A stretch of DNA of 64,000 nucleotides, from contig JAQJVL010002656.1 in NCBI GenBank assembly GCA_035578905.1, forward strand, positions 1 to 64,000, in the 5' to 3' direction. The notes beneath the pieces were generated by a model, which saw nothing but the letters and a program-made list of their open reading frames with translations, ran no database searches and had not been told where the DNA came from. The position numbers and the translations under genes were made by a program. Below are positions 11,816-23,293 of the stretch, in pieces (the first letter of the stretch is position 1; every line of letters starts with the position of its first letter). The DNA is from Stictocephala bisonia. Taxonomy: Eukaryota > Arthropoda > Insecta > Hemiptera > Membracidae.

Positions 11816-12237
11816 ATACAAAGTATATGAGAAGTAACAAGCTGTCTACCACTTTCCCCAATTTCGAAGTAGTGCTGAAGATCTTCTTGACACTTCCAGA
11901 CACTAACTGTTCTACCGAAAGGGGGTTTTCAGTGTTATATAGAGTGAAAAAAGCCAAGAGATCAACTTTTCAAGAGGAAAAACTGGATGAATTGTTGTTA
12001 CTGGATGAATTGTTGTTACTGGATGAATTGTTGTTACTGGATGAATTGTTGTTACTGGATGAATTGTTGTTACTCTGCTCTAAACATGATGTTACTTTTA
12101 AGATTAATATTTCGGAGATTGTTAAAAACTTTGCCCAAACGAAATTAAGAAAGATAATCTGTCATTTATGTTTTGTTAAGTTTTATTTAACTTTATTCCT
12201 TTATGAAAGCTTATGTACTTACTATACTATGTACTAA
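11816..12237 (+). pseudogene. hAT transposase C-terminal dimerisation region (right part of the split remnant)
   Basis: It encodes LSTTFPNFEVVLKIFLTL, then DTNCSTERGFSVLYRVKKAK. These are the HATC-type dimerisation block and the conserved (S/T)ERxFS motif of ZMYM1-like hAT transposases. Then come five copies of an 18-bp repeat and CSKHDVTFKINISEI, which is also typical of this family's C-terminus. It is in frame with the upstream protease, giving a 210-codon chimeric ORF from 11605. It is likely the other half of the remnant at 8160-8880. Confidence 0.65.
11983..12072 (+). repeat. Five in-frame copies of an 18-bp unit
   Basis: CTGGATGAATTGTTGTTA is repeated five times head to tail without mismatch, encoding (LDELLL)5 inside the hAT C-terminal remnant. 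A transposase would normally have this once, so it is a recent slippage expansion. Confidence 0.95.
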
Positions 12238-15060
12238 CTTCAATTTTTATTGGTGTTGAATAAACTGTTAAAGCTCACACTTTTGGTTAATTAAACTTGC
12301 TTTTGCTGTTCTATACCGCTAAACCCCTGATAGAAAGGGGGGGCAAGCTGTTTGCAGCTCAGGGCGCTATTCAGCCTAAACCCTTCAACCTGGTATCACT
12401 GGGGGAGGTTTCCCAAATTAGATAGGGAGAAGTGCGTGAGATTGCATGAGAACAGAAAAAATTCCAAAGGGTCATAACATAAACTTTATTACATCATGAG
12501 TAATACGAAAATGATCAGATTACTGTAAAAAGCTGGTACCCCAGTCTTATTTGTAAGACAAACTAAACAATTTCTTTGTTAAGTATTTCCAGTGTTACAA
12601 ACATAATCTCTATAATAATTATTATAGTACAATAACATATCACAACATACAATAATTTATCCATTGCTTTGGTTTAGGTGTAGTAGCGCCATAGAATAAT
12701 GATTATGTAAATTACAAATGTGAAATCTTACGCAAAATGTAGACAGTAAAAACTTGTGTGGGCCACTGTATATGTTAAGTGTAGCGATTAACTACCAATA
12801 GCGTCACTGTCTGTTTATTTACCGATGACAAAAAGCAATGAATAGTGTTATTATTGTAGCTTCTCGTGATTCTTATAAGTTGTGGTAGTTTGTAGGTTTC
12901 TTGCATAAGAGCGTGAGATGACCTTTGTATGTGTGAGACTCACGCATTTTGCATGAGCGTTTACAAACGCTCATGCTAAATGCTACAAATTTATGCTAAA
13001 ATATGTGACAATAACTATAAAATAACTCATTCCTAAAAACATGTAGTTCACTTTTAGCTAAACAACACTTATTCATATTACTTTCGTCTCCCCTAGATTC
13101 TTAGGAATATTTCTTCTTGAAAACGTTGATAAAAACTATCAATTGATATACAAATTGATGTTTTAATTTATTTTTTTAGTGTACATACTCAAAGTGAATA
13201 AATTTATCCAACAAGATTTGGAGTTCAAACAATTAGTAACAAAATAACAAGAATAGCTGACATTTAAATTTGGTATATTTGTTAATTTTATATTGCTCAC
13301 AATAGCTATAGAGTAGAGATTGAACAAAATGTAATTTCATTTATAATTCCTGATGGCAATTGTATCAATTTTCTTTAACCTTTAAATAAATACAGCATAT
13401 GAATTGGAAATTAAATTTATAATGTGTGCTACGAACTAATGAACACAATTGGAGCACTTTTTTACAATAAATTTGATCAATATTTATAGAAAAAAATTGT
13501 TTAGGTTTTGTTCGGTACAGGAAAGCAGGCTTACCTTTTTAAGAATTCCTTTGGTAAGTCCTTTGAAGTGACGAACACACAAAAAGGTAAAAATAGAAGA
13601 AACAATAATAAGAAAATAGTCTGATTTCCTGTCCCAAACAAAACCTGAATAATTCAGGCTCCTGGTTTATTATGAAAACTAACCCATAAGAAAATTTGTT
13701 TTTGTCAGATTGGGGGAGAGTGGCAAATGATATTGTTGGTCCAAAAGCCATAAAAATTATATATAGCCCTAACTGAAGTTTTATATCTAGCTTAAACGTT
13801 GAATGAATCAACTAACTAATAAGTTATAAAAACATTCCCCAAGAAATGCTCAATTACTTCAATACACTACCTCTATGAATTATATTATCCAAAGAGGTGT
13901 TATATTAATTGTCTAGCCATCCTCGTTGGGACAGTAATGATGTCACAAGCAATGTTGGTTAGGCTGAGTGGCAATTGCCAATATGACCATGAAATTGATT
14001 TGCCCCAAACCAGAATTAATTAAAACCAGCCACATCAGCAAAGCTGATGGTTAGTCGGTCAGCAAAGAACATCAGCAAACTACAGTTGCTAGGTAACTGC
14101 CTAACATATAATTCCTATCTTTTTCCACAGTAGGACAAGAATCAACCCAATTTTTAATAAAATGTTTGTTAAAATATGAACTAATTTATCATTTACTAAT
14201 TTAAGTTAGTACGGTAACTAATCTTTATTTGTTACATACTAAATTGATTTTCCTTTGTTTTCTAGTAATAACAGATAATTTATTTTAAATGTTGTTACTG
14301 TATTTATTTATTTTCTCTTTTAAAACATTACTTTGTACATGAGTTGATTTATGAAATAGCGTTAATACTATATTTGCTAAAGGGATAAATGTAAAGAACT
14401 ATTTTAAGAAAATAATAAGTGGAATATAATTTAATCTGTAGATAATTAAAGTTTCTTTTTGAGTTGTTTTGTTTATTAATTTGGTTTTCAGTTGCATATA
14501 TTGTAGTCAGCGTTTCTTTACTTAAATTTGTGCAGAAGTATTAATTGAATTTTGTTGGAACAAAAGACAAGTTTAAAATAGAAATACTGAATACCTACAG
14601 CAGAAAATAGTATAAACAAGAAAAATAAAATAAATAAATAAAATGTGTTGAATCTAATCCAAAATTCCAAATAACATGACTGTATATTTTCCTATTTGGC
14701 ATTTCACATTGATGTAGAAGCTGTAGTATTAAATTAGTTATTGTACGCAGCACATAACATTACTCATATTAGAATAGCCTACCACATACATTAATAAGAT
14801 TTAATCAAGTAATTCTCGTAGTTCATAATAACTCATACTTATTTATATATGATTAAGTATGATTTTAAAAGTACTATTAAAATCAAATCAATTTAACCTA
14901 TTTAATTTAAAAAAACTAATATTAGGTTTTATAATGATCAACAGTTAATTGTTAACATTTTTACAGTTAAAGAGTTAATACACCTAATGGTTTCTATATT
15001 TTGCCAGGTAAATCTTAAATCATTAGGCAGCATAATCTCAAAATATACATGCATGTTTTT
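12238..15060. other. Non-coding AT-rich stretch
   Basis: 12240-12480 may be the 3' end of the old hAT copy. It contains a G-run (AAGGGGGGGCAAG) and a GC-richer block. A perfect 12-bp-arm palindrome lies at 12951-12976. No gene, RNA or further element was recognised. Confidence 0.5.
12951..12976. repeat. Perfect palindrome GCATGAGCGTTT-AC-AAACGCTCATGC
   Basis: There are two 12-bp arms with a 2-bp centre. The neighbouring sequence repeats related words (CACGCATTTTGCATGAG just to the left; GCGTGAGATTGCATGAG near 12,433), so this may be the end of a small element. Confidence 0.9.
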
Positions 15061-15064
15061 TTAT

Positions 15065-15180
15065 TTCACTCACCAGTTCACAAGTGCCTGTATGTCTATA
15101 GGCTACATGAACTTTATTCAAGGAATATGAAGTACTGTAATGACTGTTAGGACAGTTGGAGATTCGAATCTTGAAATTGC
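15065..15180 (-). mobile_element. tRNA-derived SINE fragment (copy 1)
   Basis: Read on the minus strand it has a B-box-like GATTCGAATCTC and a 3' part ending in CACTTGTGAACTGGTGAGTG and an A-rich tail. This matches the 3' part of the better-preserved copy at 47775-47945. Confidence 0.5.
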
Positions 15181-15186
15181 CCTCCA

Positions 15187-15278
15187 CAACCTAAGATAAC
15201 TTGCTCTCAACTCACAACAATAACAGCAACAGCAACCTAAGATAACTTGCTCTCAACTCACAACAATAACAGCAACAA
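15187..15278. repeat. 46-bp tandem duplication
   Basis: Two nearly identical units begin CAACCTAAGATAACTTGC at 15187 and 15233, and each ends in a CAACAATAACAGCA-type tract. Confidence 0.9.
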
Positions 15279-15473
15279 TTATTATGCATTCAAATAATTA
15301 CAAAGGAATCACTCTACATATAAGATGTTCATTTAAAACAGGAAAATACAAAAATCAAATTAAAGGATAATAGAGAGTAATAACTTGGCTTCTCTATTGA
15401 TCAAAATACGAAACTGCCCCAGAATCTAATCCAAACTATGATCTAAAAACTAATCCAAAAATGAATCTAAGTT

Positions 15474-16080
15474 CATTGGTCCTCTTTGAGTGTGATGGAC
15501 AAGCATTTTAGTTTTGGTTGTTGTGAAACACGACTCCCGCCCAGCCCCCTTTCATTGGTCCACTTTGAGTGTGATGGACAAGCATATAGGTTGTGGTTGT
15601 TGTGAAACACGACTCCCGCCCAGCCCCCTTTCATTGGTCCACTTTGAGTGTGATGGACAAGCATATAGGTTGTGGTTGTTGTGAAACACGACTCCCGCCC
15701 AGCCCCCTTTCATTGGTCCACTTTGAGTGCGATGGACAAACATTTTGGTTTTGGTTGTTGTGAAACACGATCCCCCCCAGGCCCCTTTCAGTGGTCCACT
15801 TTGAGTGTGATGGACAATCATTTTGGCTGTGGTGTTGAACGACTTTTCCCCCAGCCCCCTTTCATTGGTCCACTTTGAGTGTGATGGACAAGCATATAGG
15901 TTGTGGTTGTTGTGAAACACGACTCCCGCCCAGCCCCCTTTCATTGGTCCACTTTGAGTGTGATGGACAAGCATTTTGGTTGTGTTTGTTGTGAAACACG
16001 ACTCTGCCCCCAGGCCCATTTCTTTTGTCCACTTTGAGTGTGATGGACAAGGATGGACAAGGTTGTTGTGAAAACACTTT
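15474..16080. repeat. 79-bp minisatellite, about 7.6 copies
   Basis: Units start CATTGGTCCACTTTGAGTGT at 15474, 15553, 15632, 15711, ~15789, 15863 and 15942, with a decayed copy near 16020. The word CCACTTTGAGTGTGATGG is the best-kept core. Open frames on both strands here exist only because the repeat lacks stops in some frames. Confidence 0.95.
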
Positions 16081-16893
16081 ATGCTTTATGATTGCTCCTG
16101 TGTCCCTTATTATTAGCTGCTATGCTTAACAGAGTAATTAGTTTAAAACTAATTATTCATTTTTGTTTTAACGGTACAGTTTATCAATATGGATTTGCGG
16201 CCAACTTCCAAAGTTAAATTAACTACTTTTATTTTGTTAGATTTATATTATAATAATTCAATTTCGTACTGCTGTACATAATATTTGACTCTTTTCTTTT
16301 TAGGAAGCAAACTATTGAGTGTAACCATCAACGTATTTATTAGTGAAGCCTTTTTTTTTAAATTTCTTTATCACTTATACAACAATAAAATTCTTCATTG
16401 TCATTTCTAATGCAAATCTATAACTTTCTTTTAATCTTAGGGAGTGTTACTGTATAAATTTCAATCCCTGCCTCTTCCACAATCCAAAACCAAGTATGTC
16501 CACCTGAAATTTTATTTAAAAACATGCCATTATTCATACAAATTATCAATAGGTTTTTGGCAAATAATTCACACCTACTGAATATTTAATTTAAGTGATT
16601 TATCAGTCGTGGCTTATTTCACCACAACTTTGCCATAGTGCTTTCTTTAAACAAAACAAAAATATACAAAATCGTTGTTTAAATTTTTACTTTAGTCAAC
16701 AATACAGAACATGAACTTTTAAATTATGATGGGTATCAATTTTTATTGTTATTTATTAAGTTCATGTTCATAAATATTTGGTTATAAATTCAAATGATTT
16801 ATTTTCCATTAAATAATTTACAATTACAATAGGCATCGTCATATTAAATATAAATAAGAGTAAAATCTAATATAATATAATAAGAATAAAAAA
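16081..16893. other. AT-rich DNA, including the presumed 3' end of LINE A
   Basis: No gene was seen. The part next to 16894 is probably the 3' UTR of the minus-strand LINE A. No clear tail or target duplication was found. Confidence 0.4.
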
Positions 16894-18694
16894 TTATGGA
16901 ACTAAGTCATACATAGAACAATCCAGATATTCATCTATTGAGTAAAAAGATTTAGATTTAAGCCATCTTGACAATGTTATCTTAAGTTTCTTTACAGGCA
17001 GTGACCTTATGTTTAAAGGTAATTTATTAAATAATTTTACCTGTTGGTAATTAAAACTCTTTAATGACTTTTCCAATCTAACATTAGGTATAAATAAGTT
17101 ATGCTTTTTCCTGGTATCATGTATTTGGTTGTTATTTCTAAATTTACCAATATTTTCTCTAACAGAAATCAGGTTACTAAAAATATAAATACTAGCTACA
17201 GTCATTATATTAAAATTAGAAAAACTTTCCCTACAGGACTCACGTGAGGTTAAACCACCTATAATTCTCAAAGCCTTTTTTTACCACAAAAAAACTTTAT
17301 GAGCAGAACTGGAATTTCCCCAAAGACGGATCCCATAGCACAAATGAACATGAAAAAACCAAAATAAGCCAATAAGAGTGTGTTTGAATTTACACAGTAT
17401 TTCAGCTTTCTCAAAAGATATATTACTCTTGCCAATTTCTTGCAAACATGTACAATATGGATATTCCAATTGAGTTTACTGTCCAAGGTAATACCCAGAA
17501 GTTTAACAGGTTTGAACAAAGATTCATTAGTATGATCTAAATGTTTTTTTAAAGAGAAAATAATATGTTCAGTTTTGTTATTATTGATTATTAGATTATT
17601 GACACAGTACCATAATTTTGCTGATTCCAAGCTTTGAGTGAGATGAAAATTAACTTTAGAAACACTATTATCAAACAAATTAAGGTTGTGTCATCTGCAA
17701 ATAATATTGATGAGGTTGGTAAATTACAGCTAAAGTCATTTATGAATATTAGAAATAGGAAAGGGCCAAGGACTGAACCCTGTGGCACACAAGCAATGAC
17801 ATCTAAGTAATCTGATGACTTGTCGGTCTCAACTCTCTGCTTCCTGTTAATCAAGTAACTTTCAATTAGACTTAGTTCTTTGCCTCTAACTCCATAGTAT
17901 TCAAGTTTTTTACACCAAATATTATGTGAAACAGAATCAAAGGCCTTGCATAGATCTATCAAGATAGATCCTATAACTAACCTATCTTCGAAACCTTTTA
18001 TGATAACATCAACCAAACTTTCCACAGCCATTGAAGTAGAACATTTAGGTTTGAACCCATACTGATGTGCATATATCAACTGATTTCTTTCAAAATAACA
18101 ATGTAATTGGTCCATTATACATGATTCAATTACTTTACTAATTACAGGGACTATTGCTATTGGGCGGTAATTCTCAGCCAGATAACGGTCACCCTCCTTA
18201 AATATTGGGATAATTTTAGAGAACTTCAGACAGTTAGGATAGATGCCTTCTATTAAGATATAATTAATAAGATAAGTCAAAGGAGCCACTATCACATCCA
18301 TTATAGACTTCAAAATAAAATTTGACAAACCATATTATATCTTCACTGCGTGAATTGCTAAGTTTAGCTATAATAGATTTTACAATATTCTCGTTAATCA
18401 AATTCCATCTAAAGTCACATTCAGCAATCTTATTGGAACGAGGAAAATTATTCAACATATCAACATAAGTCAAATTTGGATTTTAACTATACTGATTGAT
18501 ATCCGTCTCATTAATTTTTGAAATATTTATAAAATAAATATTTAACTTATCAGGTGAAATGGGAACTTTATATAGTAATAAGCTTGAATTATAATAATTT
18601 CTTTCATTTTTAATAATTTTCCATGTTGTTTTACATTTATTTTGTGATTGGGCAAGTAAAATATCATTAGCAGCTATTTTGGCATCAAAGATGG
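16894..18694 (-). pseudogene. LINE A reverse transcriptase and C-terminus (3' half, split by LTR element)
   Basis: Minus-strand frames encode a non-LTR reverse transcriptase of the Jockey/CR1-like group. In order: NYRPIAIVPVISKVIE, QYGFKPKCST, SILIDLCKAFDSVSHN, VPQGSVLGPFLFLIFINDF, LFADDTT (catalytic YADD-type box near 17690), [12 protein letters not shown], and the C-terminal HDTRKKHNLFIPN and LFNKLPLNIRSLP, with a stop at 16894. Frameshifts occur near 18300, 17680 and 17270, so the copy is dead. Its 5' half continues on the far side of the 15-kb insertion, at 33755. The codons flanking the insertion rejoin in frame. Confidence 0.85.
18691..18694. other. Target-site duplication ATGG, left
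   Basis: ATGG precedes the LTR start TGTAGAATT and recurs immediately after the right LTR at 33751-33754. Confidence 0.8.
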
Positions 18695-20173
18695 TGTAGA
18701 ATTATCTTGTTTTATCTTGTAACAATTAAGCAAATTTGCAACAACTAATATTATTAATTAAATCTGCAACAAAAAAGCCTCACGTTGTCGCGTCAATCTG
18801 TAACGTTAACTTTCGTTACATTATTTACATTATTTATTTTAATTTAATCCATTGATTAAATTAAAATAATGATATTCAATAAATCAGAATTCTTTAATTT
18901 ATTTCTTTTTTGTTTCAAAGCATTTATTAAAAATTTGTGACTTGCTACCTTGATGAGGTTATTGCATCACATGGATTTATTTTTCTTTTATTATTTAAAG
19001 ATAAAAGTGACTAAATTTTGATTTATTTTAATTTAATTTAATTTAGAGCATGATTCTCTTTTTTATAATCTCAGGGTCGCGATATATGGTAAATCGGTGA
19101 AAGCTGTATGATGCAATAAAACAAACTAAGTTCTTTTATAACATTATTCTTTATTACATTCTTTAATTGAATATTTTCAATAAAAACTGAGTTTACTCAA
19201 AATCTTTACAAAAGATCTTATATTATATTTTTAAAATCAAATCATGATTCTATCTAGTGAAGATAAATTTGCAATTACAATCTTAATGATAAATCTTAAT
19301 TTAAACTTATCTGTTCAGCGTTCGTTATAGATGATTTCACAACATTTTCACGAGCACGTATTTTAATTTAGACTGATTACATGTTGAATTCACACGCACA
19401 ATGTTAGTGTAACAATAACCACTTTGCCCTTTGTCTTTAAACCATCGTTAAAACTTTGAAACCGGTTATTATACCACGAGGTGTATACAGGTCACTCGTT
19501 CGGTAGGTCATGTTAAGTTAAGCGTCAGAGATGGACTGGGGTGAGGCACGTATTATTACCGTTGGGCTTGACTTCTCCCCTCTTTCTTACTTCCGGTGCG
19601 AATGTTGTCTGGTTTGGAGAGTTTTTTACTATTTCCTTCAGCACTACTCGGTTTCAGTCTGTCTGGTGCTGACATCTGTGGATATATTTCAAACTGCCTT
19701 TCTCGTTTTGATTGGTTGTTTTCAAAACTCGTGCTCTGATTCGTCATAACTCAAACGCAGTATGTTCGTATTTTCAAATGTGTCTCGACGTGGGGGTAAT
19801 TTGGCGGGAGTTGCCGGTTCAGGTTCCGTACGTACACTAATTTCCTTTTATTTGGTGTTCGGTTTCGTTTTTCAAGCGCAACCGAGAATGTTATTGTTGT
19901 CTGATGCCAACCACGCCTGTCGCCACATGTTTTGACAATTCTTAGAATGAGCTCACCCATCCTGTTTTGAACAAAGGGTTTGGTTTACTGTGATTTATTG
20001 TTGGAGCCTCGTCTGTCCCTTATTTATCTAGCGTATTTTATTCACGACAATTCTTTAATATAATTCGAACCTTCTTCACTTATTCCGATTAAATATATCC
20101 CTTCCTTTTACTTATTAATTCATTATATATTTAATTTAATTAATTTATCTACCAATTTGGTGGACCTGTTACA
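18695..20173 (-). repeat. 3' LTR (left copy)
   Basis: It starts TGTAGAATTATC and ends ACCTGTTACA. The block 18774-20173 matches 32351-33750 without length change. The outer 79 bp does not match the other LTR well. Small ORFs of 72, 63 and 69 codons inside are identical in both LTRs, but nothing supports them as genes. Confidence 0.85.
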
Positions 20174-20192
20174 GTACCCCCCGATTTTTTGC
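20174..20192 (-). promoter_or_regulatory. Polypurine tract of the LTR element
   Basis: Read on the minus strand, AAAAAATCGGGGGGTAC directly precedes the LTR start TGTAACAGGTCC. This is the position and composition expected of the plus-strand primer for reverse transcription. Confidence 0.75.
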
Positions 20193-22686
20193 GATGTGTG
20201 GTCAACACGAGTCAAAAAATCTTGATTTTAAACACGATTCGCCAAATTGTCGTTTGTTTCTCAGATAAGTTTTATTTTACAATATTTATTATATCTAGTA
20301 AATTAAGTCTATTAACTATTCTATAATTCAATATCAGATTACATATTCTATGGCAATACATCATTATCTCCTTATCAACATTTAAGAATCCATATTTATC
20401 AAAATGAGTCCATTAAATCATTAATACAAATCAATCAATTACAATTCAATAAATCATAAAATTATCAATTACAAATTAGTCACTTATGATTAAAAAATTC
20501 AAAAAATTCATCACATCCTACATAGTTATCAATAAAAATCAATAATTCAAAAGTTACATTTATTAAACAATGATCCAATAAATCAAAATTGTTAACTAAC
20601 AATTCTATAATTTATAAGTCAAAAGTTTAACAACTCATTTCATTGTACATAATTGTTCATAAAAAGTTAATGTATTTTTAATTATTACAAGTTGTCAATC
20701 AAAAATCCATCAGTCTTGGATTAAAAATTATCAAACAAAATTATACATTACATACTGAAATTCATACATCAACAATTAATACATCTTTAAGTTCTATACA
20801 AGTATTTATCAAAATTAATTAATCATTAAATTATGATTTCCTCTTAGTTAGTAAATGATTAGTTTCCACTGGCAAATTATTTCATTTGCTAGTACAAATT
20901 CAAAAATTATAAATCTAAGATCAATACATCATCAGAAATTATACAAGTTCTTATTTAAAATCAATGACTCATTCCACAATATGAAATCACCCATCAAAAT
21001 ACACCAGTCATATATCAAAATCAACAAAATATAAGTCATCAGTTACTAGGTTACATTTCAAAATTAATTAATCATTCACTTACTTATAGTTATCATATTT
21101 CAACATCATCATTAAAATCATATGACTATTCATCACCATAACATGTTATATATTTCATCAATTCATAAATGAATCATCATTTATTTATTTAAGTATTTCA
21201 TCAACATCCTATATTAATTTGTCAATCATTTTTCAATACCCTGTCATATATTTCAAATAAATTCTCAACTCTTTTAACCATTTTTAAATTCTTAACTTCG
21301 ACATCAATCCTTTAATCCGTCTCTAAATGCAAATATCTATTATCAAACCATTAAACAATCTTTTAGATACTTAATCCCGTTATCAACCCTTTAAAACCTT
21401 CTTTTAATTCTGTAACCTGTTATCAATCCATTTCCCATTTTTAAGTTCCTTTATCTTTTTTCATTCCATTAACCCTTCTTTCATTGCTAAAATCCTGTTT
21501 CATTCCTTTATCCGTTTTTAAATTCCGTAACCTATTATCAATCCATTACCCTTCTTTAAATACTAGTATCCGTTATCAATTCTTAATCCGTCTTTAAATT
21601 CCTATATCTTTTTCAATCTTTTATCCTTCTTTAATTTTTTAAATAAATTCTTAATCACTATACAATCCACAACATTCTCAAATAAGTCATTACTTCCAAA
21701 ACAAATCTTTACGTTATCAAGTCAGCCATTAATTACAAACAATTTTCCAAACATTTTCAATCATTAACATGTCATCATATTATCACATATATTATCAATC
21801 CCTAGTCAAATCTTAACATCTATCCTTGATCAATATATCAAAGGTCCCTTAAACTTTTTACATATTATTTGTCATTCAACAAATGATCAACTCTTAAAAT
21901 CGTACATCATTAATTACCAAATTATTTACATAATGATTAGTAATTTCAATCAATAGATTATCAACTCTTACATTTATGTAAGAATAGCTTGAATTATTCT
22001 TTACTAATGAATCATATATACATCACTATATTTAAACACAATAAGTCATCAGATTATACTTATTGTTTATTTGGAATGAAATTCATCAGTCCTGAATCAA
22101 AGTTATCAAACAAATCAATACATTGTGTAACAGAAATACATGGTTCACATATTATCAAGTTATATACACGTACTGATTAATCTCAATGATTTATCAAATC
22201 CTATGTTAGTACAGGAACAGTCTGTATTATACATTGTTAATAAACAACAGATACATTACATATTTCTTTGTCATTGATGCAAGTTATTATTATTATTTAT
22301 TATCTCATCATAAAAAACATTTTAATTATTTCAAGGAAGTTACATTATTATTCGAATTAATATCTATTCTTACACATTTGTTGATGCATATTAGAAGATT
22401 ATTTTTGAATACAATTGTCATCTTTTCATTGTTACAAATTTATTATTTATAAATTATTTATACTTTTTGTTTTGTTATTTATTTGTTATATATAATTTAT
22501 TAACTATTATTACCTTTTAATACATATTTGCATAATATTTTGTTTTTATTTATTAGTTTGAAACATATTGCCAAATTGTTGCTATGTCAGTGTGTTCTAA
22601 TGTCACTGCGCGTGCTTCTGGGATAGTTCATTTACAATGCCATGGTGTTCAAGTATGGACCAGGGTTCTGGAACATTGTAAGGGTC
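20193..22686. other. AT-rich, G-poor interior of the LTR element
   Basis: No ORF with recognisable content. The + strand is strikingly poor in G from about 20,220 to 22,250 (words such as AATCATTAATCAAA recur). The same bias resumes at 28,550-30,550 on the other side of the hAT. A less AT-rich patch lies at 22580-22694. Confidence 0.7.
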
Positions 22687-22694
22687 CTTGTGGA
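22687..22694. other. 8-bp target-site duplication CTTGTGGA, left
   Basis: It is identical to 27871-27878, and an 8-bp duplication is the hallmark of hAT insertion. Confidence 0.97.
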
Positions 22695-23293
22695 CAGTGG
22701 CGTAGCCAAGGGGGGGGTCCTGGGGGTCCGGACCCCCCCCGAAATTTAAGGGAAAAGGCAGATTATCTTATTTAAGGGGATCCAGCACCCGTAAATGGGC
22801 AAAAAAATAAATTGTTTGAAAATGGGTGACGAATCCCCTTAAGTAAAAGGAAAATGTACACGTACAATATATGTATTACAAGCAATTGTACATATGTATA
22901 ACTACGTAGTATAAACTACATAAATAAATAAATTCACAGTAACAAATAAATAATAAAACATACAATTCTTCGAGGACTAAATACCGCCTATCAGATACCA
23001 ATAGACGGCAGACATCTGCACTCGGCTGTGGAAGAGAGATCGGGACTCAGGAGAGTTCGTCCGTACTCGGTAGAACGTAGAGCTCGGGCTGGTTCGGTCG
23101 AAACCGTAAATAGTCGGATAAGTTGACCTTGAGCCGACTGCACCTGTCTCATGTTACCAGCCGACAGCCGTCGCCAGTCGCCATTTTACAAGTGTTCAGA
23201 CCATCTCAGTTTCATTGATATGTGCTTTCTTCATTTCTTCTGTGTTAATAATTGAGAGTTTGTTTAGAGTTTAGTTTATTGTTCGTTTTAAAA

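Noticed and set aside
15473..16077. 155-codon and smaller ORFs
   Set aside because: They lie wholly inside the 79-bp minisatellite.
19531..19960. Paired ORFs of 72, 63 and 69 codons (also at 33108-33537)
   Set aside because: They are identical in two places because they lie in the two LTRs. No domain or independent conservation supports them.
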